Below are positions 13,676-20,426 of a stretch of DNA of 22,497 nt, piece after piece; the stretch's first letter is position 1; each line of letters begins with the position of its first letter. Origin of the DNA: a virus; IMG/VR virus record IMGVR_UViG_3300008120_000744, positions 1 to 22,497 of that record, one strand, 5' to 3'. The notes under the pieces are model-generated. The model did no database searches. It worked only from the letters and a program-made list of their open reading frames with translations, and was not told where the DNA came from. Both the position numbers and the translations under genes were made by a program.

Positions 13676-14920
13676 ATGTTTGTTAATAAACTTAAAATGA
13701 ATTCAGTTGCTGAAGCTGTTAAAAAAATTACAGAGGAACAACCTGTTACTGAAGCCGAAAAAGTAGCTACTGCAACTGGCATGAAAGTTTACGGTTCTTC
13801 ATATGGCAATTCAGCCAAAGCTCGCCGTGACCAAGTTAAAAAAGACATTGATACACTCAAAGGTCCTAAAACAAAAGACTTAATTCAAAAAGACAAAGAA
13901 GATTATGAGAAAACCAAAGGCAGATACGATGAAGCTGCCAAACCAGACTTTTTAGACTTTGATAAAGATGGCGACAAAAAAGAACCAATGAAAAAAGCTT
14001 TAGGTGATAAGAAGAAATCTGGTGGCACAAATGAAAGCCATGAATTTAAGAACAAACTAATTGAAGCTCTTAAAGGTAAACAACACAAGATTGATAAGAA
14101 TAAAAATAACAAGATTGATGCTCAAGACTTTAAGATTCTTCGTGGTGAAAAAAATGTAACAGAAGCTTCTTGTGATGATGAAGTAAAGAAACACGAAAAG
14201 AAGATGCATGGTAAAGATGGTGAAGTTGCCAAACACGTTGATAAGATGCACAAAGAAGAAGTAGAGCAGATTGAAGAAAAAGAAATGACTGACGCCGAAA
14301 TGGCCAAGCGTGAGAAGATTGTTAAGTCTATGAAAAAAGGTTTTGCTGGTTTCAGACAGCGTTATGGAAAAGATGCTAAGTCTGTAATGTATGCAACCGC
14401 CACTAAACAGGCAATGAAAGAAGAATCAGTTGAAGAAGAAATTGATCCTAAAGTTCGTACCAAAGATACATTAAAAGGTCAAGAACCAACAGCACAAAAA
14501 GATGATGTTGGTCCTGGTTCTGACGCTAAGTCCACAAAAGTAAAATTTCGTGGAGGTCCAATGAAAGAAGAAGTAAAAAAGTCTGATATTCCAGCTTTCA
14601 TTAGAAAGGCTCGTGGTGACAAACCTTTGACTGTTGCCGATGCTAAAGCTGGAAGTAAAGATTCTATTTCTTCAAAGGAAAACTTAGCGAAAGCTCGTGG
14701 TGTTTCAGAAGGTAAACATCCTGAATCCGATACAGTTCCTTTTGTGACCAATGCTGAACAACCACCTTTTGATGGACCATACAAGAAAATTGGTTCAACA
14801 GTAACAGATAAATCTGGTGCACAACACACACCAATGTCCCGTGCTAGAGATTTGGCTCGTTCTGCTATGAAACGAATCAAAACAGAGATGTTAGGTAAAG
14901 CTCCAGGAAATAACGGTTAA
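13676..14920 (+). CDS. Modular charged late protein with EF-hand-like loops and an EQIEE linker
   Basis: AGGAG (13664-13668) precedes ATG 13676; ATG 13697 (MNSVAEAVKKITE) is an alternative start. The 414-residue protein is a string of short charged modules: PDFLDFDKDGDKKEPMKKAL (90-109, a partial D-x-D-x-D-G EF-hand loop); HKIDKNKNNKIDAQDFKIL (137-155, a near-canonical 12-residue EF-hand loop D140..D151); an EEVEQIEE linker (194-201); KGFAGFRQRYGKDAKSVMYA (221-240); and a C-terminal PFDGPYKK...SGAQHTPMSRARDLA segment. I recall these modules, shuffled, in many T4-like marine and rhizobial phages. ITE at 18-20 and the linker fit the T4 prohead protease rule (L/I)-x-E, hinting at a scaffold/internal head protein processed during maturation. 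Function is unproven. Confidence 0.7.
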   Translation: MFVNKLKMNSVAEAVKKITEEQPVTEAEKVATATGMKVYGSSYGNSAKARRDQVKKDIDTLKGPKTKDLIQKDKEDYEKTKGRYDEAAKPDFLDFDKDGDKKEPMKKALGDKKKSGGTNESHEFKNKLIEALKGKQHKIDKNKNNKIDAQDFKILRGEKNVTEASCDDEVKKHEKKMHGKDGEVAKHVDKMHKEEVEQIEEKEMTDAEMAKREKIVKSMKKGFAGFRQRYGKDAKSVMYATATKQAMKEESVEEEIDPKVRTKDTLKGQEPTAQKDDVGPGSDAKSTKVKFRGGPMKEEVKKSDIPAFIRKARGDKPLTVADAKAGSKDSISSKENLAKARGVSEGKHPESDTVPFVTNAEQPPFDGPYKKIGSTVTDKSGAQHTPMSRARDLARSAMKRIKTEMLGKAPGNNG

Positions 14921-14929
14921 GGGTAAAAC

Positions 14930-16891
14930 ATGGACGCAAAGAAATTAAAATTAATTGTCAAAGGTGAAAGAAAACCCACCTTTGGCACCGATCCAAATGA
15001 ACCATGGTCTGTTCGTGCCGGTATCACCGAGAGTGAGAGAGGTGAATTACACGCTTATCTCAAATCTCGTGGTATTAATCCAGAGTTTGTTAGTAAAGAT
15101 ACAAAAATATCTCATGCAAAATCTTCAGAGTTTCATAAGTGGAGGCGTGACCATCAGTTTGATGATCCAATCAATTATGTTTCAACTACTGTTGCAGATA
15201 GAATGAAAAAACAAAGAGCTCAAACAGAAGAAATTGAAATTGAAGAAGGTAAAACATTACAACACACTCCTGTTGAGTTACGTCAACACGCAATTGATAA
15301 AGAGAAACATATGACTAAAGTTCTACACCATAATGGTTTACATAAAGAAGAATCGGAACAAATTGATGAGTTAGCACCAGAAACATTGGCATCTTATGTT
15401 CTGAAAACAACCAGTAAAGATCCAAAGCGTGCTGAACCTCGTAAGAAAGCAATGAGTAAATTAGCCAAGATTATGGCTAAACGGTCGTTTTCTGAAGAAA
15501 AGAAACCGACAGCACTAGAGAAGTTTCGTGCAGCTGCAGCTGAAAGAGAAAAGAAACACGATGAGATTCAGAAAAAACAATCTAAAGATGGTTCTGGTAT
15601 GACTGCTGCTATTGACCGCTTAGCAAAACATCTGAATAAAGAAGAAACTATTAATGAAGTTTCTAGTTCAGAAGTTCAACATCACTTTGATAAATGGACA
15701 AATTCTGAACACGCTCCTTATAATAGTGATGCTGGAGATGATAACAAAGTTCATCAGTCAGCTTTAAGATATTTAAGAAGTACCGATGTACCAAAAGAAA
15801 ACCATGAAAAGTTGGCCATGCATATTGCTCACAAATTTCATGGAAGTGGTATTGATGAAGAGGCTGAACAGATTGATGAGAAGAATGTGCCAACAAGTCC
15901 AGAAAAATGGGCTCGTGCCAAAGCAGCTGCCAAATCTAAGTTTGCAGTATATCCATCCGCATATGCCAATGGTTGGGCTTCTAAAAAATACAAAGCAATG
16001 GGTGGTGGTTGGAAATCTGTTAAAGAAGAAATTGACCTTGCTGAAAAAAATGATTCACATACACACGCCGCACATTATGAAGATCCAAAAACAGGTGAGT
16101 GGACAGGAATGAATTTGTTGATTGCAAAAGATGACGATGATGCAATTCGCCAAGCAAATGAAAAATGTAAAGAAGGATGCCGACTAACAAAAGTAGAACG
16201 ACACACTACTGTTAAAGAAGAAGTTGAACAGATTGATGAGCTCAAGAAGTCCACAGTATTTTCTTGGTTAAAACAACAACCAGTTGTACCTGAGAAAAAA
16301 CCAGGTATGAGTAGAAAAGACCACAATAAAAAAATTAAAACTAGTAGTAAGAGTTGGAATAGGGCTTTAGACCGTTTGGCTGGTTATAAACCAACATCTG
16401 AATCAGCTGGTGTAAGCAAAACAAAAGAAACTAAATTTCATAAAAAATTAGACACTCTTGTTCATAATACTTTTGGTAAAAGAAAAGATGAACTAAAGAT
16501 GAAAGAAGATGTATACCAAGATTCACAGGCCGCAACACAAACAGCCTTTGATATGGGAACTCAAGCTGATGATAGGGAACCAACATATTCCAAAAGAAAA
16601 GAAATGTCTAAATCAGCTCGTATGATTAAGTCATTATACAAGAAACACAAGATGGTCAAAGAAGAACTATATGACCATGAAAAAGAAGATAAATCAGTAG
16701 CGACATATGGTAAGAAACCAAAAGCCGAAAAACAAGAGGTTTATGGTGACGATGATACCCAAGCTGCTATGATTTTAAAAGGTGGAAAAACATTAACTGG
16801 CCAAACCAGAGATACTTTGGAAATTGATCCAGTAATGAGAAAACCAGTAAAACCTGATAATCAAATCAGCGATAGAAAAACAGATAAATAG
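14930..16891 (+). CDS. Long modular charged late protein with three EQIDE linkers (possible processed internal head polyprotein)
   Basis: The 653-residue hydrophilic protein follows the previous gene by nine bases with AAGGGT upstream. Module order: N-terminal TFGTDPNEPWSVRAGITES...LKSRGINPEFVSK (17-56); EEIEIEEG acidic link (100-107); EQIDELAPETLASYVLK (143-159); ETINEVSSSEVQHHFDKW (239-256); EQIDE at 313-317, then KWARAKAAAKSKFAVYPSAY (326-345, a DUF5872-like module); EEIDLAEK then a HAAHYEDPKTGEWTG beta module; EQIDELKKSTVFSWLKQQ (433-450); and a tail with ATYGKKPK and KTLTGQTRDTLEIDP. Three EQIDE sites and INE fit (L/I)-x-E prohead-protease cleavage, with a different domain after each. 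No membrane segment is present. It is likely a virion or core-associated protein; processing is inference. Confidence 0.7.
   Translation: MDAKKLKLIVKGERKPTFGTDPNEPWSVRAGITESERGELHAYLKSRGINPEFVSKDTKISHAKSSEFHKWRRDHQFDDPINYVSTTVADRMKKQRAQTEEIEIEEGKTLQHTPVELRQHAIDKEKHMTKVLHHNGLHKEESEQIDELAPETLASYVLKTTSKDPKRAEPRKKAMSKLAKIMAKRSFSEEKKPTALEKFRAAAAEREKKHDEIQKKQSKDGSGMTAAIDRLAKHLNKEETINEVSSSEVQHHFDKWTNSEHAPYNSDAGDDNKVHQSALRYLRSTDVPKENHEKLAMHIAHKFHGSGIDEEAEQIDEKNVPTSPEKWARAKAAAKSKFAVYPSAYANGWASKKYKAMGGGWKSVKEEIDLAEKNDSHTHAAHYEDPKTGEWTGMNLLIAKDDDDAIRQANEKCKEGCRLTKVERHTTVKEEVEQIDELKKSTVFSWLKQQPVVPEKKPGMSRKDHNKKIKTSSKSWNRALDRLAGYKPTSESAGVSKTKETKFHKKLDTLVHNTFGKRKDELKMKEDVYQDSQAATQTAFDMGTQADDREPTYSKRKEMSKSARMIKSLYKKHKMVKEELYDHEKEDKSVATYGKKPKAEKQEVYGDDDTQAAMILKGGKTLTGQTRDTLEIDPVMRKPVKPDNQISDRKTDK
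16883..16890 (+). promoter_or_regulatory. Possible weak late promoter (GATAAATA) before the structural gene
   Basis: GATAAATA at 16883-16890 differs from the T4 late element by one base, overlaps the end of the 14930 gene, and lies 33 bases upstream of ATG 16924. The ATG has a very strong AAGGAG (16912-16917) six bases away, one of the best ribosome binding sites in the window. This would allow extra expression of an abundant virion protein. One-mismatch matches are common in AT-rich DNA. Confidence 0.3.
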
Positions 16892-16923
16892 TAACACAAC
16901 CCAAGGTTAATAAGGAGAAAAAA

Positions 16924-17544
16924 ATGCCATTATGGGGAAACACAGACCGAGCCAACAACGAGCCAAACTTTCCAGAAAATAGAGAGGTTCGTCCAGTAGC
17001 CGCATTAATAACCGCCAATGCGACAGCATTAGGCACCAACGAAATCATATTTACAACCAATCCAACGCTATCTGGTATTGCGAACGGAATGTATGTTTAT
17101 GCAACTGCAAATAACGGCTTATCCCGTTTCTTTGACACATCTATCATTGATCCTAATGATATTGATTTCAAACGTGGTAATAACAGCGTTGCAGTTATAA
17201 GAACAGGTGCAGCCAATGTTCGTATTCAATTTGCTAACAACACAGTTGCACCAATTGCTGCTGGTCAAACCATTGAATTTGCCACAGCCATTAATCACGG
17301 CACAAACACAGCTTCTCGTTTTGCTAACGATACCATCATGGTAACAAGCACTCGTTTAGCTAATGCTTTGATTGCTGGTGCAAATAGTGGTATTCATCAA
17401 GGTTGGAATCGTTTCACATACAAAGTGAACAATGACGGTACAAAACGCCAACTAAGAGAAACATTGGTTGTTCTTGCTAATCCAAGCGCACTAAACGTAA
17501 GCTCTGGAAATACAAGTACCAACTCAGTATTCTCTGGCCTATAA
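16924..17544 (+). CDS. Putative virion structural protein (MPLWGN family)
   Basis: The gene has the best leader of the cluster (AAGGAG at 16912-16917, 32-base gap), consistent with abundant product. The 206-residue protein begins PLWGNTDRANNEPNFPENRE, then Ala/Thr/Asn-rich beta-strand segments (VAALITANATALGTNEIIFT; VAPIAAGQTIEFATAINHGT) and a conserved-looking C-terminal GIHQGWNRFTYKVNNDGTKRQ-type segment followed by ETLVVLANPSA. I recall the 'M.LWGN.D...N.P+' start and the 'GW...T.G.GGR...ETLVA(M/L)' end in virion structural proteins of cyanophages and other marine T4-like phages. There is no capsid-targeting-like N-terminus, in contrast to its neighbours. It may be a head decoration or neck/tail-associated protein; the exact place in the virion cannot be told. 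Confidence 0.7.
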   Translation: MPLWGNTDRANNEPNFPENREVRPVAALITANATALGTNEIIFTTNPTLSGIANGMYVYATANNGLSRFFDTSIIDPNDIDFKRGNNSVAVIRTGAANVRIQFANNTVAPIAAGQTIEFATAINHGTNTASRFANDTIMVTSTRLANALIAGANSGIHQGWNRFTYKVNNDGTKRQLRETLVVLANPSALNVSSGNTSTNSVFSGL

Positions 17545-18002
17545 TGTTGGGATTTAAGCAATTTGTTGTAGAAGGACATGATTCAATTCCTACTGCACAT
17601 ATTGAAAAAAGTGGTTCAAACTTGGCGGACAAAACAACCCGCCAAGAGTTGAATCACAACCTAGCATTAGCTGTAGCAGGAAACAATATAAATCCATACT
17701 CAGCATGGAATCGTGTAAGTAAAGTTTTAGTTTTGTTTGGCATAACTCTCCCTAAAGTAATATTTCACGATTTAGACATGGGTGAAGAAATTGTGCATAT
17801 AGACCAATTCGGTGCTCGTTCGGGTGCCGAATTGAATGGCACAGTAGAGAAGATGAATAATTTGGATGAAGTTCAATATTATTTTTATTTTTCTTATGAA
17901 ATGGATGATAATGGTTACTATGATGTTGAAGCGATGATTTCTGATGAAAATGAGTTAGATGATTATCTTTCTTCAGAGGAACCAGATATAGAAGAAGAAT
18001 GA
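17544..18002 (+). CDS. Conserved T4-like phage protein with capsid-targeting-like start
   Basis: TAATG overlaps the structural gene's stop. The 152-residue protein begins MLGFKQFVVE, matching the M-x-x-F-x-x-F-V-x-E10 pattern. The body has INPYSAWNRVSKVLVLFGITLPKVIFHDLDMGEEIVHIDQFG (50-91 or so), an alpha/beta segment I recall in conserved marine T4-like phage proteins in which a 'lp...f.....G.e...i.QFG' region is typical. The C-terminus is very acidic (ENELDDYLSSEEPDIEEE). No catalytic motif is visible. The acidic tail could be a processed or charge-balancing part of an internal head protein. Function is unknown. Confidence 0.65.
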   Translation: MLGFKQFVVEGHDSIPTAHIEKSGSNLADKTTRQELNHNLALAVAGNNINPYSAWNRVSKVLVLFGITLPKVIFHDLDMGEEIVHIDQFGARSGAELNGTVEKMNNLDEVQYYFYFSYEMDDNGYYDVEAMISDENELDDYLSSEEPDIEEE

Positions 18003-18006
18003 TATA

Positions 18007-18393
18007 ATGATTGATGATTTAAATGATGATAATTTTTTGATATACGCAATGAAGTGTTATAATGCACCACATTGTATTTTATCTGAATTTGAAAGTGATA
18101 TTAAACGAACAAAATATTTGAAGCGTTTATTTCGTAGATATAAAGTAACAAAATCTCTTAAAGAGAGGTTGATATTAAATCACATTATTTTATTGAATAA
18201 TGTTTTTGGTCCAGAACCAACAGCCAGAATATTATTCTATAAGATAGATGAAAGAGATTATGATATATTGAAAACTTTTTTATCTTATTTAAATATTATG
18301 CCAGATATGATTTACGGAATTAAAGGTAAAAATATATCTGTTGCAGAAGTTCCAATAGATGTTAATGTCGCAGAGATATTGAGGCAAATATGA
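18007..18393 (+). CDS. Conserved T4-like phage protein (small helical), function unknown
   Basis: The 128-residue protein begins MIDDLNDDNFLIYAMKCYNAPHCI, with the start 4 bases after the preceding stop. It is rich in predicted helices (EFESDIKRTKYLKRLFRRYK; LKERLILNHIILLNNVFGPEP; ARILFYKIDERDYDILKTFL). The series 'F..YA.K.Y..P.C......F..D+.R.KY+KRLF.RY' and 'L+ERLILNHII.L.NVFG....R+LFYK+' is one I recall in a conserved protein of cyanophages and pelagiphages encoded near virion genes. There is no capsid-targeting start, membrane segment or known catalytic motif. It is likely cytoplasmic. Codon use is more A/T-ending than in the flanking genes. Confidence 0.65.
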   Translation: MIDDLNDDNFLIYAMKCYNAPHCILSEFESDIKRTKYLKRLFRRYKVTKSLKERLILNHIILLNNVFGPEPTARILFYKIDERDYDILKTFLSYLNIMPDMIYGIKGKNISVAEVPIDVNVAEILRQI

Positions 18394-18710
18394 AAACATT
18401 CAAACAGTTTGTAAACGAAGAATACTTGGATGAAAAATCTCCAGCATGGCAACGTGCTGCAGGTAAAGATCCAGAAGGTGGCCTAAATCGTAAAGGTATT
18501 GCTTCGTATCGTAGAGAAAATCCAGGTTCTAAATTGTCGATGGCTGTAACAACAAAGCCATCTAAACTAAAACCAGGTTCTAAAGCAGCCAATCGTAGAA
18601 AATCATTTTGTGCTCGTATGGGTGGTATGAAGAAACGATTAACATCTGCTAAGACAGCAAATGATCCAGATAGCCGTATCAACAAAGCATTAAGAAAGTG
18701 GAACTGCTGA
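18390..18710 (+). CDS. Small basic phage protein with FCARM...RKWNC modules and capsid-targeting-like start
   Basis: The gene starts at an ATGA overlap. The 106-residue protein begins MKTFKQFVNE (Glu10 of the targeting pattern), followed by EYLDEKSPAW, which adds an L-D-E site. The remainder is a conserved basic module: KDPEGGLNRKGIASYRRENPG, then KAANRRKSFCARMGGM, then DPDSRINKALRKWNC. I recall this series (GGLN..G..SY..ENPGS / FCARM.GM / NDP.SRIN+.LRKW.C) in many phage proteins, and DUF6321 may be its Pfam name. The paired Cys (FCAR and the C-terminal Cys) and high basic content would suit nucleic-acid binding. It could be a DNA-associated internal head protein. Function is inferred, not known. 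Confidence 0.65.
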   Translation: MKTFKQFVNEEYLDEKSPAWQRAAGKDPEGGLNRKGIASYRRENPGSKLSMAVTTKPSKLKPGSKAANRRKSFCARMGGMKKRLTSAKTANDPDSRINKALRKWNC

Positions 18711-19363
18711 TGCAATCTTTCAAAGAATACCTTGGTGAAGATTTACGCCAATGGTTTAAACAAAAGTGGGTTCGCATGGACACCAAAGGTAATATCAAAG
18801 GTGATTGTGCAAGAGAACCAGGTGAAGGCAAACCAAAATGTTTACCTCAAGCCAAAGCACACGCCATTGGTAAAGAAGCTCGTGCTTCAGCTGCTCGTAG
18901 AAAGCGTAGAGAGGATCCTAATCCAGAACGCCGTGGTGCACCAATCAATGTAAAGACTGAAAGTGTTTTTGAAGCCTGTTGGAGAGGTTATGTTGCCAGA
19001 GGTATGAAGAAAAAAGGCAATCGTATGGTGCCTAATTGTGTACCAGAAGAAACAGTAGAAGAAAAGTGGACAGACAAATACAAACGTAGTATTGATTGTA
19101 ATAATCCAAAAGGATTTTCTCAGAAAGCTCATTGTCAAGGCCGTAAGAAAAATGAAGAACTTGATATTCCGGTTTTAGAAGGTGAAGAAGAATGGTCAAT
19201 GAGAGTTATAGATGAAGATGGTGTAGTGGGTGGTTCAGCAGGACCAACAAATGTAACTGGTGTTGCAACATCTACTGATCCTATTAGTGCTAGTGCTGTT
19301 AATAGAAAGAAAAGAACAAGTCCTGTAATGTTGTCTATCAGGAGAAAATCTCCAAAGGCTTAA
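18710..19363 (+). CDS. Cys-containing modular basic late protein with capsid-targeting-like start
   Basis: I chose ATG 18710, a TGATG overlap with the previous stop; the upstream ATG 18698 would add MELL. The start MQSFKEYLGE is an excellent targeting-pattern match with the L-G-E site ending at residue 10. The 217-residue body joins short modules recalled from other phages: KQKWVRMDTKGNIKGDC...KCLPQAKAHAIGKEARASA (16-62); FEACWRGYVARGMKKKGNRM then VPNC (88-112); DCNNPKGFSQKAHCQGRKK (129-147); and a C-terminal GGSAGPTNVTGVATSTDP plus basic end. Cys pairs spaced like small zinc ribbons and high Lys/Arg suggest nucleic-acid binding. An internal head protein is the best guess; function is unproven. 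Confidence 0.65.
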   Translation: MQSFKEYLGEDLRQWFKQKWVRMDTKGNIKGDCAREPGEGKPKCLPQAKAHAIGKEARASAARRKRREDPNPERRGAPINVKTESVFEACWRGYVARGMKKKGNRMVPNCVPEETVEEKWTDKYKRSIDCNNPKGFSQKAHCQGRKKNEELDIPVLEGEEEWSMRVIDEDGVVGGSAGPTNVTGVATSTDPISASAVNRKKRTSPVMLSIRRKSPKA

Positions 19364-19364
19364 T

Positions 19365-19859
19365 ATGTGGTTTTTGTCATTCATTCCTGATTGGATTTTA
19401 CAATGGGCAATACATGGTCTAGTTATTCTTGGACTTGTATTAACATTTATAGGATCGCTTGTTAGATTTATACCTATAATTCAACCATACGCTTTGGTTG
19501 GCAGACAGTTAGGTATAGTGTTACTAGTAATTGGTGTATTCTTTGAAGGAGGATATGCCACAGAAATGTCGTATCGTGCTAGAATAGCCGAGATGCAAGC
19601 AAAAATAAAAGAAGCAGAAATACAATCTGCCAAAGCCAATGAAAAGTTGGCAGCTGAAGTGAGTAAGAATAAAGATTTGATTAAAGAGAAGGTGAATAGA
19701 AATGCTAAAGACATTGAAGCAAAAAGGCAAGCTATTAACGCTGAGTGTAAGTTGTCTGATGATGCTTGGGTGCTCTACAACCGTGCCATTGAGCCAAAAG
19801 TTTCCAGAAGCTCCTCAAGTGCTAATGGAGCCCGCTCCGGTTCTAAAGCCTCTAAGTGA
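19365..19859 (+). CDS. Inner-membrane spanin-like protein (i-spanin) with two TM helices
   Basis: The 164-residue protein starts one base after the previous stop. Two hydrophobic helices are visible: IHGLVILGLVLTFIGSLV (~16-33) and LVGRQLGIVLLVIGVFFEGG (~44-63). A long alpha-helical, coiled-coil-like periplasmic part follows (YRARIAEMQAKIKEAEIQSA, then KANEKLAAEVSKNKDLIKEK), then a Ser/Ala-rich end. A lipoprotein gene is embedded out of frame within its 3' half (19702-19995). This is the classic organisation of an i-spanin/o-spanin pair (lambda Rz/Rz1; T4 PseT.3/PseT.2) that fuses inner and outer membranes in the last step of Gram-negative lysis. Two TM helices rather than one is unusual for an i-spanin. 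Confidence 0.72.
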   Translation: MWFLSFIPDWILQWAIHGLVILGLVLTFIGSLVRFIPIIQPYALVGRQLGIVLLVIGVFFEGGYATEMSYRARIAEMQAKIKEAEIQSAKANEKLAAEVSKNKDLIKEKVNRNAKDIEAKRQAINAECKLSDDAWVLYNRAIEPKVSRSSSSANGARSGSKASK

Positions 19860-19995
19860 AGATAAAAAAACACTAGCAGACTTGTTACAAAATGCTAATG
19901 AGAATTATGGACTGTATTATGAGTTACAAGATAGATACAATGCATGGCAGTTATGGTATAAACAACAGAAACAAATATTTGATAGTGTAAAATGA
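19702..19995 (+). CDS. Outer-membrane spanin lipoprotein (o-spanin), embedded out of frame in the i-spanin gene
   Basis: The 97-residue protein starts at ATG 19702, well inside the i-spanin reading frame, and continues 136 bases past its stop. The signal sequence MLKTLKQKGKLLTLSVSCLM ends at a lipobox-like MLGC (Cys24 to be lipidated; -3 is Met rather than the usual Leu). The mature part is Pro-rich (FPEAPQVLMEPAPVLKPLSE), then a helical AWQLWYKQQKQIFDSVK end, as is typical of o-spanins. Overlapping out-of-frame encoding is itself a hallmark of Rz/Rz1-type pairs. It would sit in the outer membrane inner leaflet and bind the i-spanin across the periplasm. Confidence 0.75.
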   Translation: MLKTLKQKGKLLTLSVSCLMMLGCSTTVPLSQKFPEAPQVLMEPAPVLKPLSEDKKTLADLLQNANENYGLYYELQDRYNAWQLWYKQQKQIFDSVK

Positions 19996-20426
19996 AAAAA
20001 CTACTACTTGTTTTACTTGCAATGCCAATGATGGCAATGGCACAGAAAACTCCACAAGGTGTAACCTATGATGCGCAGATTGTCCGTGTAAGCGATGGCG
20101 ATACTGTTGTCATAGCGGCTCCCTTTCTACCGGCACCACTTAAGCCAGAACTTGCCGTTAGAGTATTCGGTGTTGATACTCCAGAAAAAGGACACAGAGC
20201 TCAATGTCCTGCAGAAGATGCAAGAGGACAAGCAGCCTCTGAATTTACAAAGAAAGCCGTATCAGCTTCCAGTCAGCGCCAAGTTGTGTTGTATGGATGG
20301 GATAAATTCGGTGGTCGTGTTTTGGGTGACATCATATTAAATGGTCAATCATTACGAACCATGTTAATTAAAAATGGTTTTGCTCGTGAATACTATGGTG
20401 AAGCAAAACAAAGTTGGTGTAACTAA
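19992..20426 (+). CDS. Secreted thermonuclease (SNase/TNase-like)
   Basis: The 144-residue protein starts at an ATGA overlap. MKKLLLVLLAMPMMAMA is a signal peptide with a likely cleavage after A-M-A17, so the enzyme acts in the periplasm. The SNase core is clear: VRVSDGDTVVI (31-41, including D37), RVFGVDTPE (57-65) and GWDKFGGRV (102-110). R57, D62 and E65 have the same spacing as the catalytic Arg35, Asp40 and Glu43 of staphylococcal nuclease, and R109 may be the second catalytic Arg (Arg87). The GFAREYYGEAKQSWC end is usual for the family. It would cut single- or double-stranded DNA/RNA in a Ca2+-dependent way. Its place in a lysis block suggests a role in host DNA clean-up or exclusion at the periplasm. 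Confidence 0.85.
   Translation: MKKLLLVLLAMPMMAMAQKTPQGVTYDAQIVRVSDGDTVVIAAPFLPAPLKPELAVRVFGVDTPEKGHRAQCPAEDARGQAASEFTKKAVSASSQRQVVLYGWDKFGGRVLGDIILNGQSLRTMLIKNGFAREYYGEAKQSWCN

Noticed and set aside
14479-14880. 133-aa minus-strand ORF
   Set aside because: It lies wholly antisense to the modular 13676 gene, has no recognisable domain, and no minus-strand gene neighbours it.
18362-18715. 117-aa minus-strand ORF
   Set aside because: It is fully antisense to the 18390 gene, whose + strand product has clear conserved modules.
19957-19964. TATAAACA near the end of the o-spanin gene as a late promoter for the nuclease gene
   Set aside because: It has one mismatch, lies inside coding sequence, and the nuclease gene is ATGA-coupled to its upstream neighbour.
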